Assembly: GCA_030762935.1 (NCBI GenBank)
Contig: CM060895.1
Span: forward strand, 36,868,001 to 36,932,000
Direction of reading: 5' to 3'
DNA from: Hymenopus coronatus
Lineage: Eukaryota; Arthropoda; Insecta; Mantodea; Hymenopodidae
Length of the DNA: 64,000 nucleotides
In this document: piece after piece, positions 21,357 to 32,248 of the stretch
How positions within the stretch are numbered: the stretch's first letter is position 1
Layout of the letters: every line of letters begins with the position of its first letter
Made by a program: the position numbers and the translations under genes
The notes under the pieces: model-generated
The model's input: only the letters and a program-made list of their open reading frames with translations
What the model was told of the DNA's origin: nothing
Database searches by the model: none

Positions 21357-22713
21357 TTTTTTTTTTTTTTTTAATTTTCGAGTGGAGGGGAAAAATCTAC
21401 CTTATGGACTAACCCGGGCAAGCCCGGAGTGTCGAGGTCTCCCATGTGGGTATACCGACTAAAAAAACCCCTCCACCGGTATTAGAAGGAAGAAAGGAGA
21501 GGCGGTACCGCATGATTGCACCCGCGGATTCAAGGCGATAATATAACTGACTGCAGGGTGTAGTCAGAGGAGTGAAATGAGGACCAGGAGACAGACTTGA
21601 CCGAGGCCCAGACTGCCACCGCGGAGTATTCGGGGAGAGGAGTGAAGGAATTCTAGGGTGAAGGATGGAGTTAGTGCTGGTTGACTCTGTTGAGCCAGTC
21701 GTTGTATCCTAGGACGTTTTCGAGCCTAAGCCCTTGGCGTCTACTTTGGATGTTGAACTTGGAAGTTTGAGGTGCCGACTTCTCCAGTAGAGCTCTCACC
21801 TCCTCCCTGAAGATGAGTCGGATATCGGTGACTGCTGTTGCTATTGCTTGGTGAAGTTCTGTGTGTGAAGTGGAGGTCCTGAATGGCCTCACTTAGGTCC
21901 TGGATTTCCTGCTGCAGGATGGTTGGTGTTGGTTGCTCAGTCTGCGGAGATGGTTGTGTAGATGATGGTGTCCGGGCTGGTTTAGGCGACGAGTGCCTGC
22001 TCTTTGGGTAGCTGGGGCACTGGGCTTGCCCGGTGAAATGTCCCGTACCACCACAGGTGGCACAGAACCGGCGACGGCGGCGGAGGTCGTGCCCAGTGTA
22101 CTCCGAAGTGTATGCGTTGGTGCCACAGTAGTGGCACTTCGGCGGCGAAGAGCAGTCTTCTTGGCTGTGCCCGTAGGCACAGCAGCGACGGTGTCTTTCC
22201 TGTCTGCTTGCCTCAACGTGAAGAAGTCGCCCTAATAAGGGCAACCCTGACGCCAAGGCAGCCTCCAGGTCTGATCGGTCCTGTAGCTCCACCCTAACTA
22301 GTGGTGTCGGGCCCCGGTCACAGATAATTCTAGTGGCCCTCGAACATGAAGGCCATCTAGATTGTGCAGCGGCGAGGAGGTGCCGGGTGGAGAGATCCCG
22401 AGGGATCCCCCTAACCAGAGCACTGTACCGGGGCGGCGGTGGCGGCGATGTAGTGTTGGCTGCCGGTGAAGCAGCGGCGGCGGTCGGCGGCAGTGGTGAT
22501 GGTGAGCGCGGCAAAGGTGCAGTGCTCACTGCCGGCGTAACGGCAGGTGGCGGAGATGCCGGTGAGCGCTTCCTACCGGCGGTTGCCGGAGAAGCGGTGG
22601 CTGCTGTAGGAGCTGCTGTAGGAGCTGCTGGTCTGCGTTGTTGCTTCCTCTTCGGCATCTCGAAGCGAAGTGTCGTCCCCGGATTATTTTCGACTGCCTT
22701 GTCTCGAGCAAAT
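21357..22713 (-). mobile_element. Non-autonomous LINE carrying ORF1 only (HAL1-like design)
   Basis: A 1357-bp insertion on the minus strand between two perfect 11-bp copies of GACCCCGATGA. Its 3' end is a run of about 15 A residues (T-run from 21357). A single long reading frame, ORF1, covers most of the 5' part, and about 380 bp of untranslated sequence precedes the tail. No endonuclease or reverse transcriptase is present. The GC content is far above the surroundings. Exact flanks and the tail show target-primed insertion by a LINE machinery. The element is either an ORF1-only family or an internally deleted copy of a full LINE. The half-LINE (HAL1) comparison with mammals is an analogy. 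Confidence 0.88.
21741..22658 (-). CDS. LINE ORF1-type zinc-knuckle nucleic-acid-binding protein
   Basis: A 305-residue open frame starting MPKRKQQRRP at 22658. Residues 1-75 are a basic, Pro/Ala/Ser-rich low-complexity leader. About 78-155 resemble the RRM-like domain that precedes zinc knuckles in insect LINE ORF1 proteins (SALVRGIPRDLS.. and LVRVELQDRSDLEAAL). Three Cys/His clusters follow at about 158-222: CCAYGHSQEDC (first knuckle, which looks short of one position), CHYCGTN..GHDL, and CATCGGTGH..QCP. Around 245-255 comes QDLSEAIQDL, a possible coiled-coil. Near 21880 an overlapping minus-strand frame (21892-21671) continues with a helical stretch (AIATAVTDIRLIFREEVRAL), so the native C terminus may be in that frame after a frameshift. 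In autonomous LINEs this protein binds the element RNA as a chaperone. Whether it acts here is unknown. Confidence 0.75.
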   Translation of the reverse strand: MPKRKQQRRPAAPTAAPTAATASPATAGRKRSPASPPPAVTPAVSTAPLPRSPSPLPPTAAAASPAANTTSPPPPPRYSALVRGIPRDLSTRHLLAAAQSRWPSCSRATRIICDRGPTPLVRVELQDRSDLEAALASGLPLLGRLLHVEASRQERHRRCCAYGHSQEDCSSPPKCHYCGTNAYTSEYTGHDLRRRRRFCATCGGTGHFTGQAQCPSYPKSRHSSPKPARTPSSTQPSPQTEQPTPTILQQEIQDLSEAIQDLHFTHRTSPSNSNSSHRYPTHLQGGGESSTGEVGTSNFQVQHPK

Positions 22714-22724
22714 GACCCCGATGA
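22714..22724. repeat. Target-site duplication, right
   Basis: Second copy of GACCCCGATGA, next to the 5' end of the retroposon. Confidence 0.93.
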
Positions 22725-23137
22725 GCTAAATCTTACGTCTTATATACGAAAAACGGTGTCATGGTGGCTTCTTTCTGATTGGTTAGAAGTTCCGCCAAAA
22801 TGACACCATCATTACCCAAAAATCATTGCAAATCTCCCAGAATGCATCATAATAATCTCGTGATGCCACGAATATAAAGAAAAAGCTCCCTTGTGTGCTT
22901 TTATCTGTGGTTTCCCCTATGCTAAACTTGTACGTGACTTCAACAAAAGAAGCAACTTCTCACCCCTCTATCCAGTCTGGCGTCATGATTCTGTGTAACT
23001 TTTAAGTAAACAACTGGCTTCTTGGTTCCTATGCATTAAACTTATTAAATATTAACTCTCGTTACATATAAATATATATATATAGATAATTAATAGACTG
23101 ATAGTTATTATTACTAGGGGGGGGGGGCTAATTAACG
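22725..23137. other. Spacer with a poly-G run
   Basis: AT-rich, with a short TA-rich run near 23070 and a G-run of about ten at 23118-23127. No gene recognised. Confidence 0.4.
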
Positions 23138-23550
23138 GTCTCAATATCTTAAACGGTTATATAGCATAAATTCTGTGTTTTAACGATCGTGGTAAGTTTT
23201 TGTCTATCTCTTACGTTTACCTGTTATGAAAAATTACGCAAAATTCATCCAAAATAAACGACTTCAGAGGATATTCCCAGAAAATTGAAGATATAGATTT
23301 TATTTGTCTTGTAAATATCTTAAACATAAGAGATTTTAATCAAAATCGTTGACAGCTATTTTTGAGAAAATCAAAAATTTGAAACTGTTTCCACATAAAG
23401 AGTGGTTGGGGGTGGGAATTTTCTAGATAATCTTCGTGTCGCATCCTTGGAAAATACCAAACTTAACACCAAATTTAATATCAAGTTTGCTTTGGGTGCA
23501 ATACAATACCTTCTCTATACTCTATGTACATAATACGTGTAGAGAAAGAA
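23138..23550 (+). mobile_element. HLE fragment, 5' truncated (subfamily A)
   Basis: The match begins near CAATATCTTAAACGGTT, runs through the GTAAGTTTTTGTCTATCTC block to the 3' hairpin, and ends GTGTAGAGAAAGAA. The CA-rich block and its neighbours (between ACCAAATTTAATATC and GGGTGCAATAC) are deleted. Confidence 0.82.
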
Positions 23551-23662
23551 AAAAAGTAGCTGATTATGGATTTTCTACCTGGAAAGGAAGCCATGCGAGC
23601 CAGGATCTTAAAGCAGGCAAAATTGGAAAACACACAGTATGAAATATAATAATTATATTTTT

Positions 23663-24508
23663 ACTTTCTTTAGCACGTATGTACAATGTACACAGTGGAT
23701 AGAGAAGGTACTATGTTCCATCCAAAAATTCGATACCGAGTTTTCATGGGAAATACATATTCTAGGGTCTTCTCAATCCAAAAAGATTCACTTTTTAGAA
23801 AAATTGTGAGCAGATAACTCAAAAACGAAAACTCGCTTAAATACCAAACTTTGTATTTAAAGGGTGCGACACGACAATTTTCAAGAAAATCGTGCTACCT
23901 CAACTACCCTTTACATGGAACATTTCTCGAAAATTTTGATTTTCTCAAAATGGCTCTATCGATTCTGATTAAAATACCTTGTGTTTAACATATTTTTATG
24001 GCAAATGAAATGTATATTTTGATTTTTCTGAGAATAGTCTCTGAAGACCTCTTCATTCTTGATGACTTTTGTATAATCGACAAACTGTAAGAGATAGATA
24101 AAAACTTACTACACAAAAAATGTAGATCTCATTAAAAAAAAAAAAAAAAAAAAAAACCACACAATTTGTCATAACCATTATTTTGGTAGTTAACCGTTTC
24201 CCAGATATTCCGGATTATTGGTTTCAGTTTTAAGCCACTTAAAATGTTCTCAAACGGGACGATATCCTTCTTCTCATTTCTCGTTTGTTTAGTCCTGGCA
24301 AGTAGAGAGATTGGAATTTCAATTGTTTCACATAGCGACCAGCTTTTAAAGGACAAGACTATTCTTTAGCCTGTGTATTTTCTTATTTTTCTTCTATTTA
24401 CAAGGAAGCTAGTAATAAGACTAATTCTGCTTATGTTTATCTTCTTTTGAGTATAAGGTTTGTTTACTGATCAATTAGAGGACATCATGTGAATGAAACA
24501 CATTAGAT
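23663..24508 (-). mobile_element. HLE copy, full length (diverged, subfamily C)
   Basis: From ACTTTCTTTAGCACG to GTGAATGAAACACATTAGAT, 846 bp. The hairpin is weakened (TTTCTTTA against TAGAGAAGG). An A-run of about 22 near 24133-24156 replaces the usual CCACGAAAAAA region. Confidence 0.87.
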
Positions 24509-24515
24509 TTTTACC

Positions 24516-24663
24516 CTTCTACTTACAAGGAACAAAGTAACAGGACAATTTCTGCCATGTTTATGTCGATTATCATGGTGTAGATAGAAAGAAGATTTAA
24601 GTTGTTTTAACTATAATTTGTTAAAGAGATATAGAGAAAGTCATATGAATGGAACACACCAGA
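24516..24663 (-). mobile_element. HLE fragment, 5' end only
   Basis: Starts inside the family at CCTTCTACTTACAAGG and ends GTCATATGAATGGAACACACCAGA. It lies head-to-tail between two full copies in the same orientation. Confidence 0.82.
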
Positions 24664-24668
24664 TTTTT

Positions 24669-25515
24669 ACTTTCTCTATACGAACTATGTGCATAGTGTA
24701 TAGAGAAGGTATTGCACTCCACCAAAAAATTCGATACCGAAATTTCACCGGAAATATATGCTTTAGGGCCCCCTTTATCTAAAAAAAAGTATTTTCAGAA
24801 AAAGGTCCGTATGTGTGTGTCTGTGAACACCATAACTCAAAAACGAAAAGTCGGTAAAATACCAAACTTGGTATTTAAGTTTAGAATCTTCCAGGGATGG
24901 ACACGAAGATTTTGAGAAAAATCCCCCCACCCCAAACCTCCCTTTACATGGAACTTTTTTCGAAAAGTTTAATTTTCTAAAAAATGGCTCTAACGATTTT
25001 GATTAAAATATCGTATATTAAAGATATTTACCTGACAAATAAAATGTATATTTTGAATGTTCTGGGAATAGCCTCTGAAGACTACTTTATTCAGAGTCAA
25101 TTTTCCGGAATTTTGTATAACCGATAAACCGTAAGAGATGGACAAAAACTTACTACACAAAAAATGTAGAGCACGTTAAAACACACAATTTATGTTATGT
25201 ACATTTTTTTCGTGGAGTTCGTCGTTTTTGTGACATTCCTTATTTTTGTTTTCTGCTATGAAAAACGTATACTTTTCTCATACAGGAACTTGTCAACTCC
25301 TATCCATATAAACAAAGGAACTTCATTGACATAGCAACCAGCTTTTGAGTATCACTTTAACCTACGGTTGTCCCTTCTACTTACAAGGAAGCGAGTAATT
25401 AGACTATTTCTGCTATTTTTTTCTGACTAGCATAAAGTAAATAGAAGTATAAGCTTTTTAAGAATTATTTGTTGCAGGGATATGGAGAAAGTCATGTGAA
25501 TGGTACACATCAGAT
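24669..25515 (-). mobile_element. HLE copy, full length (subfamily B)
   Basis: Abuts the preceding fragment: ..CACCAGA-TTTTT-ACTTTCTCTATACG.. with only a T-run between them. Ends GTGAATGGTACACATCAGAT. Length is 847 bp. Confidence 0.92.
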
Positions 25516-25764
25516 TTTTTCATATGGCGACGAGCTGTTTAATTTTTGTCGATAGCCTGTTTTAGCAGCGGAAAATTTGTTGAAGTAACCAAGTAAAATT
25601 TTAAACCTTTCACTTCCCCTCCTGATCTTGTCGGAGAAGGAGGTCCTAGATATTTAATTCAGAATTTTTTTTGAGACTAATATTTTTAATGAATATTGAT
25701 TTTTTTTTGTTGAAGAGGTTTAAGTTATATTTAATTCTCCTCCTGCCGAGAGATTAAGTCAGAG

Positions 25765-26337
25765 ATAATATTTCTTATAACTCAACTGCACGAAAAAAAA
25801 ATGTATATTAACATAAATTGTGTGTTTTAACGTGCTCTACATTTTTTGTGTGATAAGTTTTTGTCCATCTCTTACGGTTTAGCAGTTATGCAAAATTCCG
25901 TTAAATTCTTCCAGTATCAAGTATCTTAAGAGGCTATTCCCAAAAAAGTTCAAGATATACATTTTATTTCTGAGGTAAACATATTTGATATACGATATTT
26001 TAATCAAAATCATTAGATCCATTTTTGAGAAAATCAAAAATTTCGAAAAAAGTTCCATGTAAAGGTTAGTTGGAGGTGAGGTAAACTTCTTGAAAATCTT
26101 CCGTGTCGCATCCTTGGAAGATACCAAACTAAAATACCAAGTTTGGTATTCAACGGTTTTTTCGTTTTTGAGCTATGCTGTCGACAGACACACACACGGA
26201 CCTTTTTCTGAAAATGCTTCTTTTGGATACAGAACGATCCAAAATATGTATTTTCGGTAAAATCTCGGTTTTGAATATTTGGGTGGAATACAATACCTTG
26301 TCTATACACTATGTACATAGTACGTATAGAGAAAGTA
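25765..26337 (+). mobile_element. HLE fragment, 5' truncated (subfamily A)
   Basis: Starts near TATAACTCAACTGCACGAAAA and runs intact to GTATAGAGAAAGTA. The 5' third is missing; left of it is AT-rich sequence of no recognised type. Confidence 0.85.
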
Positions 26338-26465
26338 AAAAGGCTTGCTCCATAATGCTTGTTTATAGGAGTACTAATAATGCCTACAGGTTTTGTCGCA
26401 ATACCAGTTCTTGTTAATCTAGTTTGGTGTACGTTATAAAGTTCATTTCAAGTAACTCTAAAGTC

Positions 26466-26600
26466 AGCGTATTCTACACATAAATTGTGCACTTTAACGA
26501 GATCTACATGTTTTGTACAGAATGTTTTGTCTATCTCTTATAGTTTACGATCACACTAAATTATACGACATAACTGAGAATGAAGGTTTTCTGTTGTACG
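26466..26600 (+). mobile_element. HLE fragment, middle part, diverged
   Basis: Retains CATAAATTGTG.ACTTTAACGAGATCTACAT and TTTTGTCTATCTCTTA..GTTTA. Both ends are lost. Confidence 0.55.
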
Positions 26601-26724
26601 CTAGCTACTCCAATGGTGTGCGTGAGTGGTACAAGAATGTACAATCCTGATATAGCATTTTGTATATCTGAAAATTGAAATTAATTTTATTTACGGACGC
26701 TGTTTAACTGCTGCTCTTCTCAGT

Positions 26725-27830
26725 TCATACTATATCGGGCTCAGAGGCCTCTTTATTAGACTTGGGGTTCTTTTACGTGCCACACGGGATCAACGGCTTT
26801 ACTACTCTTCCCAAGAAAGCCACGCTAAAGATTTTTACGCCTGAGAAAAAAACGGTTTGCCTTCTGCCAAGTTTGAACTCTGTCACGGGAAGTCGGTGTC
26901 TCGTTCCAGCAGTGTCCTCGGCTTCGTCTGGTAATGAAGATTCCATTCCTAATCTTCTAATTAAATTATCTCACGGGTTTATGGGTGAGGCTAACATTAA
27001 AATCACTGCATTTGCCCCTGAGACTTCAATATTGAATCACAGATTTAACAGGCGGTTGGCTTGTTTTTTTACAAAATGTGTTAAATAAAAATACCATCCC
27101 ACCACTTAAATTATTAATCAGGAGCCTAATATAACCATCTGCACATCACTCCCTCGCCACTTAAGCACATGGACGTGCACGCATCACAATGTGACGTGAA
27201 CACAAGCTCAAGACAGAGTAACAGTAAGAGAGTAACCACGTAAGAGATCTGCCGTGCCTTAAATACTGATCCTGGGTGACGCAACTTTCGGGACCATAAA
27301 ATGTAACAGTATCTCTTATTGGTTCTTGGTTAGCATCACTTCACAAGTTATGAGAATAAATTGTGCCAAGTTCTGACGTCATAGCGTGCACATGACGCGT
27401 TTGGAAAAACCCAGTGGTTTCTTCTTACTTTAACCTTATGCTTGCTTTGTCTGTTTCTCCAATTCCCTGTGCTACTTGGAAGACAAGTCACTATTCCTGT
27501 CTCACTTCTTTCTATGTTTGTTCTTTTCTATCTTATATTCTTTAGCCTAAACCCTGTGCTCATTAGCAGGTGGTTGGTGAACTGTTACATGGAATTACGC
27601 TAGCTCGCCTTGCCTTAATTACCTAAGTTACAACAACTTGTATTTATGCATATTTCTACCCTTAAATATTCACAACTATTTTACATTGCTACTTTCTATA
27701 AGCTTATAATATGATATACAATTTCTGTTCCTATATGTTTTGCGAGCATATGGTATGTGCTCCTACAACCCGCGACCTAGGGAGCAGAAGCTAGTACACT
27801 ACCGCTATACCACGAGGACGACATAACACG
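26725..27830 (-). repeat. SINE group E, split by a solo LTR
   Basis: Minus orientation. The tail side (GAGGCCTCTTTATTAG, CTTTTACGTGCC, GATTTTTACGCCTGAG) matches the reverse of 61346-61575. The tRNA-like head is divided: TTTGAAC at 26873-26879 and CGCGACCTAGG after 27767 together restore the B box GGGTTCAAA on the minus strand once the LTR is removed. The A-box side GCGGTAGTGTACTAGC (minus strand) is at about 27787-27805. Confidence 0.78.
26881..27767. mobile_element. Solo LTR, copy 1
   Basis: 887 bp, beginning TGTCACGGGAAGTCGG and ending GTGCTCCTACA, the TG..CA limits of a long terminal repeat. Flanks ACTC (26877-26880) and ACCC (27768-27771) are a 4-bp target duplication with one mismatch. 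No internal retrotransposon sequence accompanies it. About 80 percent or better identity to 33900-34742 by eye. A 4-bp duplication fits Gypsy-like elements, but the superfamily is not established. Confidence 0.8.
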
Positions 27831-27879
27831 GTCTCCTCGCTATCATAGATATGAGGTAGAAAAAGTTTATAAATAAATT

Positions 27880-28118
27880 ACATGACCGCAACGTGGCCGA
27901 GAGGTGAAATCACTCGCCTCTCACTAAGGCGCGTTCAACCCAGGCGAGCACATATGGGATTTGGGGTGGACAAAGCTGCGCAGAGGTGGGTTTTCTCCGG
28001 GTTCTCCGGTTTCCCCCACCATTGCATACCCTTGATGCTCCATCTTCATTCCATGTATCACTGTGGCATCGCCTTCGGTGCCATCTGTAGTAAAAGCGGG
28101 CATTAAAACAAAACAGAG
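27880..28118 (+). repeat. SINE group B
   Basis: Head AACGTGGCCGAGAGGTGAAA, a shortened B box (GCGTTCAACCCAGG), then GGGGTGGACAAAGCTGCGCAG and TTTTCTCCGGGTTCTCCGG, ending GTAAAAGCGGGCATTAAAAC. It follows directly after the group E SINE. Confidence 0.85.
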
Positions 28119-28119
28119 A

Positions 28120-28850
28120 AGGTTTATCTATTTTGTAACAAATTTCTCTTACAGAAGCTTATTCTTCTCTCTAGTCCACACTAATCGAGTTAAAAATTAC
28201 CAGGAATTCTCTTGTTATTTTCTTCTTTGCAAGCAGGAGGGAAAACGGTGGTCAAATCTTAAAACGTGATAAAAAAAACAAACTAGAAAAAGAAAATACC
28301 CGGTTCGTATGTGACTTAAATTGCGTTACCTTTGCATTGATAGGAGTGAAACAAAAGGAGTGAAAAACTCCTGTTAGAGTAAAGGTACTTCAAAATTGGG
28401 ACCAATAATAAAGAATTACTCGGAAATGGTTAGCTCTTAAAAAATTGAATATGACATAAAATGTGTGTTTTAACGAGATCTACATTGTTGTCTGGTAAGT
28501 TTATGTATATCTTTTACGTTTTGATGCAAAAGTCATTCTAGAGTGAAAAGATTTTTAGAGTCTATTCTCATATTCTCAGAGAATTCAAGATATACACTTT
28601 TGGCATGTAAAAAAATTTGTATATACGGTATTCTAATCAAAATGCTTACAGCCAATTTAGAGCAAATCAAAACTTTTTAAAATTTTCCATATAAAGGGTA
28701 GCTTTATGATTGGGACACTTGATGTCGCAGGCCCATAGGATCCTCAACCTAAATATGAAGCTTGGGATTTGAAGGGCTTTTAATTTCTGAATTATGCTGT
28801 TCACAGACACACAGTTTTTTCAGTTCTTATTTTACACAGTTTTTTTTTTT
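28120..28850 (+). mobile_element. HLE relic (subfamily C), 3' end lost
   Basis: Recognisable in order: AACAAATTTCTCTTACAGAAGCTTATTCTTC, GCAAGCAGGAGGGAAA, GTAAGTTTATGTATATCTTTTACG, CAAGATATACACTTTT and GCTGTTCACAGACACACAG. It stops in a T-run at about 28837, where a reverse copy begins. Confidence 0.7.
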
Positions 28851-28858
28851 TTTACTTA

Positions 28859-30290
28859 CTTTCTTTATATAGTACGCATTACATAGGTAGGAAAGGTATT
28901 GCATTCCACCCAACAATTTGATACCGAGATTTCACTGGAAATACAAGTTTTAGAGTCCCTTGAGTCTAAAATAAGCATTTTTAGAAAAAAAATCCGAGTA
29001 TGTGTCCGTGTGTGTCTTTGAACGCCATAATTCAAAAACGAAAATTCGGTAAAATACCGACTTGGCATTTAAGTTCACTGTCATCTAGGGTGGTCGTCTC
29101 CTTAGTGCGGTGGTAGCGCAGCTGCTTACCAAGCGAGAGACCTGGCTTCGATCCCCAGTACCGGCGTGGGGATTTTCCCCCTCTGGGAGACCTGGCTCGG
29201 GATGCACTCAGCCTCGTAAGGTCCCTGGGGGGGGGCCAATTGAGAAGCCACTTGATGGAGAAGTAGCGGCACCAGGTCATGAGGAGCGCATTAACCGGCC
29301 GGGGGACCTCGATGCGCTTACTACGTCTTTCATCCATGACGCAGCGGCCGGGTGGTAGGCCAAGGTTCCCCGTGAGCAGTCATGCCATGAATAAGGTGTT
29401 CAAGTGAATCCCTCCAACTTCAGATTCTCTTTACACGTAATATTTATTTAAAATTGCTCTGAAAATTTTGATTAAAATACCAATGTTTAAAATGTATTAA
29501 TGAAAAACGAAATGTGCATCTTGAATTTTCTGGGGATAGTCTCTGAATTCGTCTTAATTCTGAATAACTTTTGCATAACAAGTAAAACGTAAGAGATGCA
29601 CAAAAAGTTATTACACAAAAGATGTAAATTTCGTTAAAATACAAATTATTGGTGATATGTATTTTTTAGAGATATTTCCTGTTATTAGTTTCAAATTTAA
29701 GTTACTTAAACTTTTCCAATGAATAAAAACATTCTTTAAACGAAAAAAAAAAAATAAAACATCAGAAAAATAATTAGTAAAATGCCTGATTTAAAAGGGC
29801 TATTGTTATAGGTACCAAATTAAAATTCCCTCATAAAACATAATAAAATAAATGAAAAGAATAACAAACTATTAATCCTGCAAAAAGAAATACAAAAAAC
29901 ATATAAATATATGTAAATATCTTAAAGAAACTGCTCTTAAATTATATCCTTAGAATAAAAAACCTGCTAAAAAGGTTTTCCACATAAAACAAAAAACAAG
30001 AAGCCACTTTACGTTTCATCACACTTTTGTTTTACTGTTCCAGTGCAGAATAAGAACCGAATTTCAACTGTTTTACATATCGACCAGCTTTTAAAAGATT
30101 TGACTCTCGCTTTAGCTTGGTGTATATACTTATTTCCGTCCTACACAGAAAGAACTAACACAACCAACTCTGGTAATGTTTATCACGAACACCATGGTAG
30201 ATAAAAGAATAATCTTTTGGAAGAATAGTTTTTATAGTAAATCACTTGAATGGAACTCATTAGAGTTTTTAAGAATAGTTTGTTGCAGAA
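28859..30290 (-). mobile_element. HLE relic (subfamily C) containing a SINE
   Basis: Starts ACTTACTTTCTTTATATAGT, carries GATACCGAGATTTCACTGGAAATAC and the TAATTCAAAAACG box, is interrupted by the group A SINE (29093-29390), and resumes with CTTTACACGTAATATTT. The 5' end is decayed (CACTTGAATGGAACTCATTAGAG at about 30250). Confidence 0.75.
29093..29390 (+). repeat. SINE group A with internal deletion
   Basis: Head GTCGTCTCCTTAGTGCGGTGG and the B box GGCTTCGATCCCC. The stretch between CGATGCGCTTACTACGTCT and CATCCATGACGCAGCGG is shortened relative to 53607-53947. Ends GCAGTCATGCCATGA. Inserted in an HLE relic. Confidence 0.88.
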
Positions 30291-30319
30291 TAGGTAGAGA
30301 TAGACATCAGATTTTCTAA

Positions 30320-30452
30320 AAAATGTTTTCTTTTGGATTTAGGGGACCTCAAACGTATTTCAGGTGAAATCGGGGTTTCAATGTTTGGGTGAAATAGAAC
30401 ATTTTTCTCTACCTACAACATGCATTACACACACGTACAGAAAGGAATAAAG
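30320..30452 (+). mobile_element. HLE fragment, 3' end, diverged
   Basis: TTTTGGATTTAGGGGACCTC, GTATTTCAGGTGAAATCGGGG, then a degenerate hairpin TTCTCTACCTAC..GTACAGAAAGG. Confidence 0.65.
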
Positions 30453-30903
30453 TAAATATTTTTGTAAATGTATAATAAATCAGTACGTAAATATTTTATT
30501 AAAATAACAATGATATATAATTACTAATATAAACAAAGGCGATGACGTAAACCCAATAAGAGAAACTGCGCATATTATATAGCTTGGCGACGCCATGTCT
30601 GTTGCAACCTACCTAGCTTTCTAACCCCTCTCTGTGCTCCCCCATATCTAATTTACGTGAAATACTATTATCTGCTTCATTTAGCTTAGGGTTACCGATC
30701 TGACAAGCTCTAGGTTCGTATCCAAGTAGTTGCCAGGTTTCATTTTGTAATTAATTTCAGTTGTAGGGAATCCCCGGAGTATACCTGTCAGGTAAATATC
30801 ATTAAGTTTGTCATGAAGGGAAAATGGGTATAAACATCAGGTGTACAACTGCAGTGCTAATGTACTGTTGCAGGAGCTATCCTCCCGTTGCTTTCATTTT
30901 ATT
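30453..30903. other. Spacer; possible tRNA-like B box
   Basis: TCTAGGTTCGTATCCAAG near 30708 resembles a B box and may belong to an old SINE. Nothing else recognised. Confidence 0.3.
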
Positions 30904-31325
30904 ACTTTCTCTATCGCGTATGTACAATGCGTATAGTGGATAGAGAAGGTATTGTATTCCATCCTAAAATATCATGTCGAGATTTCACCGGAAATACCCG
31001 TTTCGAGGTCCCCTGAGTCCAAGAAGACATTTTAGAAAAAGGTCCGGGTGCGTCTATGGACAGCATGACTCAAAAACTCCGTTTAATACCAAACTAGGTA
31101 ACTGTTTAAGTTTAGTATCTCATAAGGATGCGACACGAAGGTTTTCAAGAAAATTTCCCTCCCAAACTACTCTTTGCATGGAACCACTTTCGAAAATTTT
31201 GATTTTCTAAAAAATGGTTATGACAATATTGATTATAATATCGTATATTAAGAATATTTACATCACAAATGAAATTTACATCTTGAATTTTCTGGGAATA
31301 GCCTCTGAAGACCTCACTTAAACAA
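30904..31325 (-). mobile_element. HLE fragment, 3' half
   Basis: From ACTTTCTCTATCGCG (hairpin partner GATAGAGAAGG) to GAATAGCCTCTGAAGACCTC, where the family match ends. The 5' half is absent. Confidence 0.82.
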
Positions 31326-31411
31326 TTTTTTATGATACCGAAAATTTGGAAAAATCGACCATATTTAACTTAAATAATTAATTTGATATTTAACGGACAC
31401 ACACATAACAA

Positions 31412-32248
31412 ATCTGGTGTGTTCTATTCACATGACTTTCTCTACATCTCTGCAACAAATTATTGTTAAAAACCTTATGCTTCTATTTACTTCATGCTGA
31501 TCGAAGCAGAAATAGTCTTATTACTTGCTTCCTTGTAAGTAGAAGCGAAATAAGGGAGTACCATAGGTTAAAGTGATAGTCGAAAGCTGGTTGCTATGTA
31601 ACTGAAGTTCCTTTGTATGGACAGGAGTTGACAAATTCCTGTATGAGAAAAGTTTTCAAAGGCGAATCCAAAAAACAAGAAATATCTCAAAACCGACCAA
31701 ATCCACGAAAAAAATGTATATATCATAAATGGTGTGTTTTAACGTGTTCTACATATTTTGAGTTGGTAAGTTTTTGTCCATCTCTTAAGGTTTAACAGTT
31801 ATACAAAATTCCGTAAAATTCATCCAAAATAAAATAGTCTTCAGGGGCTACTCCCAGAAAATCCAAGATATATATCTTATTTGTCGGGTGATTACCTTTA
31901 ATATACGATATTTTAATCAAAGTCGTTAGAGCCAGTTTTGATAAAATAAAAATTTTCGAGAAAAGTTCCATGTGGGGGGATTTTTCTCAAAATCTTTGTG
32001 TCCCTGGAACATACTAAACTTAAATACCAAGTTTAGTATTTTACCAACTTTTCGTTTTTGAGTTATCATGTTCACAGACACACGGGCACACGGATACACA
32101 CACACACGGACCTTTTTCTGAAAATACTTTTTTATGGATACAGGGGACCCTAAAACATATATTTTCGGTGAAATCTCGGTATCGAATTTTTTGGTGAAGT
32201 GCAATACCTTCTCTATACACTATGTACATAGTACATATAGAGAAAGTA
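31412..32248 (+). mobile_element. HLE copy, full length (subfamily B)
   Basis: ATCTGGTGTGTTCTATTCAC to CATATAGAGAAAGTA, 837 bp. Short deletions occur at CTAATCGAAGCAGAAATAG and before TGGGGGGATTTTTCTC. Confidence 0.91.

Noticed and set aside
22333..22803. 156-codon plus-strand frame, Gly/Ala-rich
   Set aside because: It is the antisense of the GC-rich ORF1 leader; the minus frame has zinc knuckles and an RRM-like domain, and the plus frame has nothing recognisable.
26881..27778. Possible TIR element with ends close to GTCGCGGG / CCCGCGAC
   Set aside because: The right-hand CCCGCGAC belongs to the B-box flank of the SINE and is absent at the other copy (34743). TG..CA limits with a 4-bp duplication explain both copies better.
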